From positions 1 through 64,000 of the forward strand of contig NZ_BNBZ01000014.1 of assembly GCF_014656215.1 (NCBI RefSeq): DNA of 64,000 nucleotides. Reading direction: 5' to 3'. Below are positions 41,262 to 48,735 of this stretch, piece after piece (the stretch's first letter is position 1; every line of letters begins with the position of its first letter). The stretch is from Streptomyces zaomyceticus. Lineage in GTDB: Bacteria; Actinomycetota; Actinomycetes; Streptomycetales; Streptomycetaceae. Both the position numbers and the translations under genes were made by a program. The notes below the pieces were generated by a model, which did no database searches, was not told where the DNA came from, and worked only from the letters and a program-made list of their open reading frames with translations.

Positions 41262-42224
41262 ATGCCGCCCTTCGTCACCGTCGCCGCCTATGCCCCGCAC
41301 GGGGTCGGGATGCTCGGCGCCGGGATCGTCTCCGAGGTGTTCGACGCGCGCGGCGGAGGGCTGCCGCTCTTCGACTTCGCGCTCTGCACCGACCGGCCTG
41401 GCAACGTCCGCACCGACGTCGGGCTGCCCCTCGTGGTCGAGCACGGTCTCGACCGGCTGGCCTCGGCCGACCTGGTGATCGCCCTGCCCTGGGCGGAGTT
41501 CCGCACGCCGCCGGTTCCCGCCGTGCTCGACGCGCTGGCCGCCGCGCACGCGCGCGGGGCGCTCGTCGCGGCCCACTGCGTCGGCGCGTTCGCGCTCGCC
41601 GCGGCCGGGCTGCTCGACGGGCGGCGCGCCACCACCCACTGGCGGTTCGCCGGGCTCCTGGCCGAACGCCACCCGGACGTCACCGTCGAACCCGACGCCC
41701 TCTACATCGACGAAGGACCCGTCGTCACGGGCGCGGGCGCCGCCGCCGGCTTCGACCTCTGCCTGCACCTCCTGCGCCGGGAGTACGGGGCCACCACGGC
41801 CAACGCCATCGCCCGGGACCTGGTGCTCCCCTCCCACCGCGACGGCGGCCAGGCCCAGTACCTCGCGACGCCCGTACCCGAGGACAGCCGGGACGAACGG
41901 CTCACCGATGTCCTCGCCTGGGCCCGGGAGCACCTCCACGAGCCGCTTCCCGTCGCGGAGTTGGCCCGCAGGGCACTGATGAGCCGGCGTTCGTTCGCGC
42001 GCCGGTTCGCCGCCTCCACGGGCACCACCCCGCACGCCTGGCTCCTCTCGCTGCGCCTCGGCCGGGCCGAGGAGCTCCTGGAGACCACGGACCTCCCGGT
42101 CGAGGAGATCGCCCGCGCGGTCGGCTTCGGAAGCGCGGCGGTGCTGCGCGCCCAGTTCGTCCGCCGCCGGGGCGTCCCGCCCCGGTCGTACCGCCGTTCC
42201 TTCACCCGTACCCCCACCGCCTGA
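41262..42224 (+). CDS. GlxA-type AraC transcriptional regulator (DJ-1/PfpI domain)
   Basis: A 320-residue regulator. Residues 1-175 form a DJ-1/PfpI-like amidotransferase domain with the nucleophile-elbow Cys in AAHCVGAFALAAAGLL; residues 215-310 are the AraC HTH pair (LPVAELARRALMSRRSFARRFAASTG; LPVEEIARAVGFGSAAVLRAQFVRRRGVPP). It probably senses a metabolite through the first domain. Its target may be the divergent MBL gene or the D-2-hydroxyacid dehydrogenase gene 60 bp downstream. Confidence 0.92.
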   Translation: MPPFVTVAAYAPHGVGMLGAGIVSEVFDARGGGLPLFDFALCTDRPGNVRTDVGLPLVVEHGLDRLASADLVIALPWAEFRTPPVPAVLDALAAAHARGALVAAHCVGAFALAAAGLLDGRRATTHWRFAGLLAERHPDVTVEPDALYIDEGPVVTGAGAAAGFDLCLHLLRREYGATTANAIARDLVLPSHRDGGQAQYLATPVPEDSRDERLTDVLAWAREHLHEPLPVAELARRALMSRRSFARRFAASTGTTPHAWLLSLRLGRAEELLETTDLPVEEIARAVGFGSAAVLRAQFVRRRGVPPRSYRRSFTRTPTA

Positions 42225-42284
42225 GACGGCCCCGGGGCGCGGGCACCCTGGGCAGGGCGTCGGGGTGTGCGCGATCATGCCGTC

Positions 42285-43244
42285 ATGAAGCTGCGCTGCG
42301 CCGTCCTCGACGACTATCAGGGCGCTGCCCTGACCTCCGCCGACTGGAGCCCGCTCGCCGACCGCGTCGACGTACGCGTCCTGCGCGAGCACCTCACCGA
42401 CCGGGACGCGCTCGTCACCGCCGTCGAGGACTGCGAGATCCTCGTCGTCATGCGGGAACGGACCCCCGTCGACGCCGGTCTCCTGGCCCGGCTTCCCCGG
42501 CTCCGGCTCCTGATCACCTCCGGGATGCGCAACGCCTCCGTCGACGTCGCCGCCGCACGCGCCCGCGGTGTCACCGTCTGCGGTACGGCCAGCAGCTCCG
42601 AGCCGCCCACCGAACTCACCTGGGCGCTCCTCCTCGGCCTCGCCCGCCATGTACCGGCCGAGGCCCGGTCCCTGCGGGAGGGCGGGCCCTGGCAGTCCAC
42701 CGTCGGCGCCGACCTGGCCGGCCGGACCCTGGGACTCGTCGGTCTCGGCAAGATCGGCGCCCGGGTGGCCCGGATCGGTCTCGCCTTCGGCATGGACGTC
42801 CTGGCCTGGAGTCCGAACCTGACGGAGGAGCGGGCGGCCGAGCACGGCGTACGGCTCGCGAAGAACAGGCGGGAGCTGTTCGCGGACAGCGACTTCGTCT
42901 CGCTCCACATGGTGCTGTCGGACCGGACCCGGGGCCTGGTCGGGGAGCCCGAGCTGCGGGCGATGCGGCCCCACGCGTACCTCGTCAACACCTCACGGGC
43001 GGGGCTCGTGGACGGTGCGGCGCTGCTGCGGGCGCTGGGCGAGGGGTGGATCGCGGGGGCGGGTCTCGATGTCTTCGAGACCGAGCCGCTGCCCGCGGAC
43101 GACCCGCTGCGGTCCCTGCCGAACGTGCTCGCGCTGCCGCACCTGGGCTATGTGACGGAGGGGAACTACGGGCGCTACTTCGGGCAGGCGGTCGAGGACA
43201 TCGAGGCCTTCCTGGCGGGGGCTCCGGTACGCGAGCTGGGCTGA
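42285..43244 (+). CDS. D-2-hydroxyacid dehydrogenase (NAD-dependent)
   Basis: A 319-residue enzyme that interconverts 2-keto and D-2-hydroxy acids. Rossmann motif LGLVGLGKIGARVA (about residue 150), substrate Arg in VNTSRAGLVDG, Glu in DVFETEPLP and His in ALPHLGYVT form the catalytic set. It is similar to phosphoglycerate-dehydrogenase-like proteins; the acid is not known. ATG 42285 has no clear Shine-Dalgarno site. Confidence 0.93.
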   Translation: MKLRCAVLDDYQGAALTSADWSPLADRVDVRVLREHLTDRDALVTAVEDCEILVVMRERTPVDAGLLARLPRLRLLITSGMRNASVDVAAARARGVTVCGTASSSEPPTELTWALLLGLARHVPAEARSLREGGPWQSTVGADLAGRTLGLVGLGKIGARVARIGLAFGMDVLAWSPNLTEERAAEHGVRLAKNRRELFADSDFVSLHMVLSDRTRGLVGEPELRAMRPHAYLVNTSRAGLVDGAALLRALGEGWIAGAGLDVFETEPLPADDPLRSLPNVLALPHLGYVTEGNYGRYFGQAVEDIEAFLAGAPVRELG

Positions 43245-43348
43245 TCCCCCGGCTCCCCGGCCGTACGGGATCCGACGGCGAGCCCGGCCCGTGGCCGTGA
43301 CGGATCCCGGCGCCGATCCGGCCCGGGCGGCTCGGCGCCTCCCTCGTC

Positions 43349-43705
43349 TCAGCCCAGACTCGTCCGTGCCAGTTCCACGAACTCCTCGTCGGTCAGACCG
43401 AGTTCGCGGGCGTCCGCCGCCGCCTCCCGGAGCCGGGAGACCAGGCGGGCGCGGTCGGGGGCGGTGGCGCCGGGGACGATGAGGGCGCCCCGGCCGCGGC
43501 GGAGTTCGATCAGGCCCTCCTCGCGCAGCCGCTGGTAGCCGCGGAGGACGGTGTGGACGTTGACGCCGAGGGAGTCGGCGAGTTCCCTGGCGGCCGGGAG
43601 ACGCTCGCCCGGCGCGGCGGAACCGTCGGCGAGGGCGGCACGGACACAGGCGGCGATCTGGTCGCCGAGGGGCACGGCGGAGGCCGGGTCGACACGGAAG
43701 AGCAC
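43349..43705 (-). CDS. GntR-family repressor (YtrA-type)
   Basis: A 118-residue protein from GTG 43705. The winged helix is PLGDQIAACVRAALADGSAAPGERLPAARELADSLGVNVHTVLRGYQRLREEGLIELRRGRGALI; the short C-terminal tail (SRLREAAADARELGLTDEEFVELA) is the YtrA dimer segment with no ligand domain. It starts 2 bp after the membrane-protein gene stop, so both are one operon. Two tandem palindromes over the operon promoter (44682-44728) are likely its operators. Confidence 0.93.
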   Translation of the reverse strand: MLFRVDPASAVPLGDQIAACVRAALADGSAAPGERLPAARELADSLGVNVHTVLRGYQRLREEGLIELRRGRGALIVPGATAPDRARLVSRLREAAADARELGLTDEEFVELARTSLG

Positions 43706-43707
43706 GG

Positions 43708-44670
43708 TCAGACCTTCCCATGCCGCTCGGCGAGCGTGTTGAGAAGGGCGGCGGCGGTGCGCGCGTCGGGCACGGTGACCGCGAACTCGCGCCCGCTGTC
43801 CCGCTGTACGACGAGGGTCTCGCCGGAGTGGAGCACGACGCCCGTCCGGTGCGCCCTGACCCGGTAGCCCCAGCCGCCGAAGTCGGCGAGCACGGCGGCG
43901 GTGTCGAGCTCCCGCACGCTCGCGCCCGCGACCTCGTCGAGCGGGACCCTGACACGGGGCCGGGGGACGAGCGCGGGGCGGACGGTGACACCGCGCCGGT
44001 CGACGGTGACCCTGACCCGGGAGAGGGCCAGCCCCGGCACCCCGACGACCAGGCCGAGCAGTGCGAGCAGGGAGCCGGGCCAGGGGGCGAGGAGCAGGCC
44101 GGCGGGGACGGCGGCGAGGGCGAGGACCGCGAGGACGGTCAGCGGCCGGGAGGCGGTGGCACGGGACCAGCCGGCGACCTCGCTCGCGCCGAGCGCGAGG
44201 CGGGGACCGTCGGCCGTGGCGGACGGCCCCGCGGGGTCGCCCTCGGGGACGAGCCGGGTCAGGCCCAGGCCCACGAGGGCGAGTGCGGCGGCGACCGCCG
44301 CGGCGAGCGCCAGGTTGCCGAGCGGCGAGACGACACCGGCCGGGTCGACGGCGTCCAGGTTGTCCCGTACGAGGAGGACGAGCAGCGTTCCGGCGAAGCC
44401 GGCGGTCGCCCAGGCGCCCCACAGGGCGGTACGGCGGACGAGGACCGTCCAGCCGGTGCCGAGTCCGAGGAGCAGGGCGGCGCTGAGGGCGAGGAACGCG
44501 GTGCGGCCGGTGAAGCCGTCGGCGCGCGCTCCGTCGGCGCCGCCGAAGTGGGTGGCGAGGGTGTCGGGGATCCGGTCGTCCCAGAGCGCGAGCAGCACCA
44601 GGTAGGTGGTGAGCGTGAGGACGAACGGGAGCGCGGCGAGGACGCGGAGACGGGTCGTGGCACGGTTCAT
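43708..44670 (-). CDS. DUF1648-type polytopic membrane protein
   Basis: A 320-residue protein from ATG 44670 with GGGAGG. It starts with a membrane helix (VLAALPFVLTLTTYLVLLALW) and the DUF1648 signature DDRIPDTLATHFGGADGARADG, then about five more helices, then a soluble C-terminal PH-like part (RVRVPLDEVAGASVREL...GGWGYRVRAHRTGVVLHSGETLVV). It may help envelope or cell-size processes. It is the first gene of the GntR operon. Confidence 0.88.
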   Translation of the reverse strand: MNRATTRLRVLAALPFVLTLTTYLVLLALWDDRIPDTLATHFGGADGARADGFTGRTAFLALSAALLLGLGTGWTVLVRRTALWGAWATAGFAGTLLVLLVRDNLDAVDPAGVVSPLGNLALAAAVAAALALVGLGLTRLVPEGDPAGPSATADGPRLALGASEVAGWSRATASRPLTVLAVLALAAVPAGLLLAPWPGSLLALLGLVVGVPGLALSRVRVTVDRRGVTVRPALVPRPRVRVPLDEVAGASVRELDTAAVLADFGGWGYRVRAHRTGVVLHSGETLVVQRDSGREFAVTVPDARTAAALLNTLAERHGKV

Positions 44671-44681
44671 GGAGACCTCCC

Positions 44682-44728
44682 TTGTTCGCATCAGGATAGA
44701 ACAAATTGTTCGCACTTCGCTAGAACAA
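44682..44728. promoter_or_regulatory. Two tandem GntR operators, TTGTTC-N11-GAACAA
   Basis: Two 23-bp palindromes, 44682-44704 and 44706-44728, each TTGTTCGCA...TAGAACAA, with 24-bp spacing. They lie 12 bp before the DUF1648 start codon and cover the presumed promoter and ribosome-binding site. Confidence 0.82.
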
Positions 44729-44951
44729 CTCGCCTTTCTGACGGAGTCGAGTGCGGGAGTGACGTCCCCGACTCGCGTCCCCGACTCGCGGTCGATCCGC
44801 GGAACCCGGCCGGACCCGGACCCGGGGACGAGCCTGGAAACGGGCCTGGATACGGCGACGCGGCGGCGGCCATGAAGGCCGCCGCCGCGAAGACCGCCGG
44901 GGCGATGGACGCCGGGCGAGGGACGCCGCCGCGAGGAACCGATCGTCCGGG

Positions 44952-45827
44952 TCAGCCCCGGCCGTCCTCCAGGACGGCACGCAGCGCCTCGGCGAACTCC
45001 GCCGGGGCGCCCTGCTGGCCGAACTCACCGCCCAGGAAGCCCCCGTGGTGGCTCGGGAAGACGGCGAGCGGGGTGCCGAGCCCCTCGGCGACAGCGACCG
45101 CCGCGCGGGCGGCGAAGGTGTCCTCGGACTCCTTGCCCGCGGCGACGACGATCCGGGTCGGCGCGGCGCGCAGGGCGGTGAAGTCGGGGCGGTAGGAGGT
45201 GCAGCCGCGCATGTTCTGGCCGAGCAGCGGGTCGCCGCGCGAGCCGTCGTCCTCGGTGGGCAGGCCGAACGCGGCCGGGGAAGGGGCGGGCTCCTCGGCC
45301 CAGTTCGCCGGGAAGGGGCCCTTCCGGCTCGTCACCGCGAGGAACTTCGCCATCCCGGGCCCCCAGCCCTCCCGCAGATAGGTCGCCTGGACGTCCGCGC
45401 AGACCGCGAGGGCGGCCTCCCGGTCCGGGAGGACCTGGGCCGTCGGGGGCTCGTGCGCGACGAGGGTGTGGACCAGGTCGCCGCGCCGGGCCACCAGGGC
45501 GAGGGCGTTGACGGCCCCGCCGCTGCTCGCGAAGACGTCCACCGGGCCGGCACCGAGCGCCTCGATCAGCCGGGCCAGGTCGTCGGCGTGCTCCTCGGGG
45601 AGCGACTCCGCGGCGCCGTCGGTGCGCTCACTGCGGGACACCCCGCGCGGGTCGTACGTCACGACGGTGCGGTCGGCGAAGTGCGTGGCGAGTGTGGTGA
45701 AGCCGGAGGCGTCCATGGGGGAGCCGATCAGCAGCAGGGGACGCTCGTCGGTTCCGGTGCCGGGGCGCACGTCGTAGCGCAGGGTCGCGCCGGCGGTGTC
45801 CAGGGTCCGGGTGTCGGTCTCGGCCAT
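44952..45827 (-). CDS. Alpha/beta-hydrolase
   Basis: A 291-residue hydrolase from ATG 45827. The nucleophile elbow is VFASSGGAVNAL (GxSxG-like, S-S-G-G), preceded by VVTYDPRGVSRSERTD and LLLIGSPMDASGF. The catalytic His is probably in FPSHHGGFLGGEFG. No signal peptide. Monocistronic. Substrate unknown; it resembles haloperoxidase/esterase-type enzymes. Confidence 0.88.
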   Translation of the reverse strand: MAETDTRTLDTAGATLRYDVRPGTGTDERPLLLIGSPMDASGFTTLATHFADRTVVTYDPRGVSRSERTDGAAESLPEEHADDLARLIEALGAGPVDVFASSGGAVNALALVARRGDLVHTLVAHEPPTAQVLPDREAALAVCADVQATYLREGWGPGMAKFLAVTSRKGPFPANWAEEPAPSPAAFGLPTEDDGSRGDPLLGQNMRGCTSYRPDFTALRAAPTRIVVAAGKESEDTFAARAAVAVAEGLGTPLAVFPSHHGGFLGGEFGQQGAPAEFAEALRAVLEDGRG

Positions 45828-45937
45828 GATGCTCTCCTCGGTGGTGGGCCAGTCATCCGAGTAGACCCCCGGCCCCACCGGAACTCATCGGTCACACGCC
45901 CGCCGGACGCGACATTCCCACCCGGCCCTGCCGCCCG

Positions 45938-45977
45938 GCGTCGAACGGCTTCATTCGGCGTCGAACGGCGTCATTCG
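45938..45977. repeat. 20-bp tandem duplication across the marR-gene stop
   Basis: GGCGTCGAACGGC(T/G)TCATTC occurs twice in a row (45938-45957, 45958-45977). Each copy has the minus-strand GAATGA, so the stop codon was duplicated as well. Confidence 0.7.
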
Positions 45978-46414
45978 GCGGCGCAGTCGTGGTCGGCGGC
46001 GTCCACGACGACCCGGTCCAGCAGACCGCGCAGGAGAACCTGTTCGGCCTCGGTGAGGTCGCCGAAGAGCTCGCGCTCGGCGGCGGTCACCGCCGTGTCG
46101 ACCCGCTCCAGGGCGGCCGCGCCCCGCTCCGTGATCTCCACGATGTGGCGGCGGCGGTCGGCGGGGTCGCGGCGGCGTTCGGCGAGCCCTTCCGCTTCCA
46201 ACTCGTTGAGAACCGCGACAAGTTGACTGGGATCGATCTCCATCGCGGCGGCCAGTTCCCGCTGACTCATGGCCCCGGGGGCGAGCTGCATCAGCGTCAT
46301 CGCGTTCCTGGGGTGCAGTCCGGCGACCCCCAGGGCGGCGCGGATGCGCGCACCGGTGAGCTCCCCGCGGAAGGAGAGGAGGAAGCCGAGGCGGTCGGTC
46401 GGGAGAGCTGCCAT
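45971..46414 (-). CDS. MarR-family transcriptional regulator
   Basis: A 147-residue repressor from ATG 46414 (a GTG 9 nt upstream is possible). Winged helix: MSQRELAAAMEIDPSQLVAVLNELEAEGLAERRRDPADRRRHIVEITERG, with dimer helices at each end. It is divergent from a DoxX-like gene. A perfect 8-bp inverted repeat between them (46456-46477) is the probable operator for both genes. Confidence 0.92.
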   Translation of the reverse strand: MAALPTDRLGFLLSFRGELTGARIRAALGVAGLHPRNAMTLMQLAPGAMSQRELAAAMEIDPSQLVAVLNELEAEGLAERRRDPADRRRHIVEITERGAAALERVDTAVTAAERELFGDLTEAEQVLLRGLLDRVVVDAADHDCAAE

Positions 46415-46455
46415 GTCATCCACCGTAGCAGCGGCCCTATTGTGGAACCAGATAA

Positions 46456-46477
46456 ATCGTTGATACAGTTCAACGAT
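46456..46477. promoter_or_regulatory. MarR operator, ATCGTTGA-N6-TCAACGAT
   Basis: A perfect 8+8-bp palindrome with 6 bp between, midway between the divergent marR-type and doxX-type genes and 30 bp before the latter. Expected for MarR autoregulation. Confidence 0.78.
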
Positions 46478-46506
46478 TGTTGCTGTCGGATCATTGGAGC
46501 TGTTCC

Positions 46507-46854
46507 ATGTTCATCGGTTACGTCGTCGTCGCGGTGCTGCTCGCCTTCGCGCTCTCCGCCTCCGCGTTCCTGACCTTCACCCGCAACCCCCAGATCGTCG
46601 GCAGCATGACCAAGCTGAACGTGCCGGAGTCGTGGCTGCCGCGGCTGGCGGGCCTGAAGGCGGCGGGCGCGCTCGGCCTGCTCGCCGGCCTGGCCGTGCC
46701 GGCGCTCGGCGGGGCTGCGGCGGTCGGTGTGGTCCTCTACTTCGTCGGCGCCCTGATCGCGCACCTGAGAGCGAAGGACCACGAGGTGGCGCCGGTCGTG
46801 GTCCTCACCCTGCTCGCGATGGCCGCGCTGGTGCTGCGGACGGTTTCCGCCTGA
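46507..46854 (+). CDS. DoxX-like membrane protein
   Basis: A 115-residue protein with four hydrophobic segments (VVVAVLLAFALSASAFLTF, LAGLKAAGALGLLAGL, GAAAVGVVLYFVGALIAHL, VVVLTLLAMAALVLR), the DoxX family layout. PVITKLNVPESWLPRL-type segment links helices 1 and 2 (MTKLNVPESW). Thought to help redox or oxidative-stress responses. Likely repressed by the divergent MarR regulator. Confidence 0.85.
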   Translation: MFIGYVVVAVLLAFALSASAFLTFTRNPQIVGSMTKLNVPESWLPRLAGLKAAGALGLLAGLAVPALGGAAAVGVVLYFVGALIAHLRAKDHEVAPVVVLTLLAMAALVLRTVSA

Positions 46855-46892
46855 CCCCGAGCCGCACGGCCATCCCGACGAGACGGAACGTC

Positions 46893-46947
46893 TTGCGGAG
46901 GAGGCGGCCCTGTCGTACAGTCGACGAAGCGAGACGAGACGTCTCGT
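46893..46947 (+). promoter_or_regulatory. ABC-F promoter plus 14-bp palindrome
   Basis: -35 TTGCGG (46893-46898), 17-bp spacer, -10 TACAGT (46916-46921). A perfect palindrome ACGAGACGTCTCGT (46934-46947) lies just past the expected start site. It is a typical place for a repressor. Confidence 0.65.
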
Positions 46948-46992
46948 ATTGAAGATGGATCGTCCTTGTCGTCGACGTATCGGAGGTCACCC

Positions 46993-48735
46993 TTGTTCCG
47001 TGCCCAACTCACCGATGTCAGCAAGCGCTACGACGCCTACGTCCACGAGCGGAGCGGCATCCACCACCGGACCGTGCTCGACCGGGTCTCCCTCGGCGTC
47101 CGCCCCGGTGAACGCCTCGGCGTCGTCGGTGACAACGGCTCCGGGAAGTCCACCCTCCTCCGGCTCCTCGCCGGCCTGGACACCCCCGACATCGGCACGG
47201 TGACCGTCGACGCCCCCGGCGGTGTCGGCCACCTCGCCCAAACCCTGGACCTTCCCCCGACCGCCACCGTCGGCGACGCCGTCGACCACGCGCTCGCGGA
47301 GATACGGGAGCTGGAGAGGGCGATCCGGGCGGCCGAGTCGGCCCTCGCCGTGACCGGTGACCTCGCCGGATACGCGGAGCTGCTCGCCCGGTACGAGGCA
47401 CGGGGCGGCGCCGGGGCCGACCGGCGGGTCGAGACCACGCTCCGCAGGCTCGGCGAACCCGGCCCGCTGGACCGGGCCCGCCCCCTGGGCACCCTCTCCG
47501 GCGGACAGCGGTCCCGGCTCGCCCTCGCCGCCGTCCTGGCGGCCGAGCCCGAACTGCTGCTGCTCGACGAGCCGACCAACGACCTCGACGACGAGGCCGT
47601 GGCCTGGCTGGAGGAGCGGCTGCGCGCCCACCGGGGCACGGTCGTCGCCGTCTCCCACGACCGGGTGTTCCTCGACCGGGTCGCCACCGCCGTCCTGGAG
47701 GTCGACGAGGACCGCCACATCGTCCGCCGGTACGGCAACGGCTACGCCGGCTACCTCGCCGGACGCGCCGCCGAACGGGCCCGCCGGCAGCGGGAGTACG
47801 AGGAATGGAAGGAGGAACTCGCCCGGTACCGGTCCCTCGCGGACACGAACATCGACCGTTTCTCGGCCATCCCGCGCAAGGCGCCGGCGGCGTTCAGCGG
47901 GGCGGGCGCCTTCCGGGCCCGGTCACGGGCGCACGGCGCGATGAGCCGTATCCGGGCCGCCCGCGAGCGGCTCGCCCGGCTCACCGCCGAACCGGTGCCC
48001 GCGCCCCAGCGGCCCCTCAGGTTCCACGCGGACCTCACGAGGCTCACGGCGGTCACCACGAACGCCACGGACGCCACGGACACCACGGACACCACGGACG
48101 CCACGATCACCACGGACGCCATGCACACCGAGGCCGTCATCGAGCCGGCCCTGCTCACGGGGCCCGGCCGCCGGGGCCCGGCCGTCGATCTCGCCGGTGT
48201 GCGCGTGGACGGCAGGCTCCACCTCGACGGGCTCCGGCTCGACGCGGGCGAACGGCTCCTGGTCACCGGCCCGAACGGCGCCGGGAAGAGCACCCTCCTG
48301 AAGGTGCTCGCGGGCGAACTCGCCCCGGACGCGGGCACGGTGAAGGTGTCCGCGCGAACCGGACTGCTCCGTCAGGAGACGACCCCGCCCACCGACCCCC
48401 GTACGGTGGGCGAGGCCTTCGGAGCGGACCGCACGGACGAACTGCTCACCCTCGGTCTCTTCTCCGCCGGGGACCTGACGACCCCGGTCCGGTTTCTGTC
48501 GACAGGACAGCGCCGGAAACTCGAACTGGCGCGGCTCGTCACCGAGCCGGCCGATCTGCTCCTCCTCGACGAACCGACCAACCATCTGGCCCCGGCGCTC
48601 GTGGAGGAGATCGAGGCCGCGCTCGCGTCGTACCCGGGCACGCTGATCGTGGTCACCCACGACCGGCGGCTCAGGGAGGGCTTCCGGGGCCGCCGCCTGG
48701 AACTGGCACCGGCCCCCGCCCTGGTGGGAACTTAG
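46993..48735 (+). CDS. ABC-F ATPase, probable ribosome-protection protein
   Basis: A 580-residue protein from TTG 46993 (GGAGGT upstream). Two ATPase domains: Walker A GDNGSGKST and GPNGAGKST, signatures LSGGQRSRLALAA and LSTGQRRKLELARL, Walker B LLLLDEPTNDLDD and LLLLDEPTNHLAP. No membrane segments. The linker (residues about 245-330) is charged and helical, as in ARE ABC-F proteins that enter the ribosomal E site and dislodge antibiotics. Between linker and domain 2 is a Thr/Asp repeat (TDATDTTDTTDATITTDAM). Its last codon overlaps the stop of the convergent cobN. Confidence 0.93.
   Translation: MFRAQLTDVSKRYDAYVHERSGIHHRTVLDRVSLGVRPGERLGVVGDNGSGKSTLLRLLAGLDTPDIGTVTVDAPGGVGHLAQTLDLPPTATVGDAVDHALAEIRELERAIRAAESALAVTGDLAGYAELLARYEARGGAGADRRVETTLRRLGEPGPLDRARPLGTLSGGQRSRLALAAVLAAEPELLLLDEPTNDLDDEAVAWLEERLRAHRGTVVAVSHDRVFLDRVATAVLEVDEDRHIVRRYGNGYAGYLAGRAAERARRQREYEEWKEELARYRSLADTNIDRFSAIPRKAPAAFSGAGAFRARSRAHGAMSRIRAARERLARLTAEPVPAPQRPLRFHADLTRLTAVTTNATDATDTTDTTDATITTDAMHTEAVIEPALLTGPGRRGPAVDLAGVRVDGRLHLDGLRLDAGERLLVTGPNGAGKSTLLKVLAGELAPDAGTVKVSARTGLLRQETTPPTDPRTVGEAFGADRTDELLTLGLFSAGDLTTPVRFLSTGQRRKLELARLVTEPADLLLLDEPTNHLAPALVEEIEAALASYPGTLIVVTHDRRLREGFRGRRLELAPAPALVGT

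Noticed and set aside
46949..47203. Leader peptide for the ABC-F gene
   Set aside because: The frame is 84 codons long and runs far into the ABC-F gene, unlike the short attenuator peptides of resistance genes.
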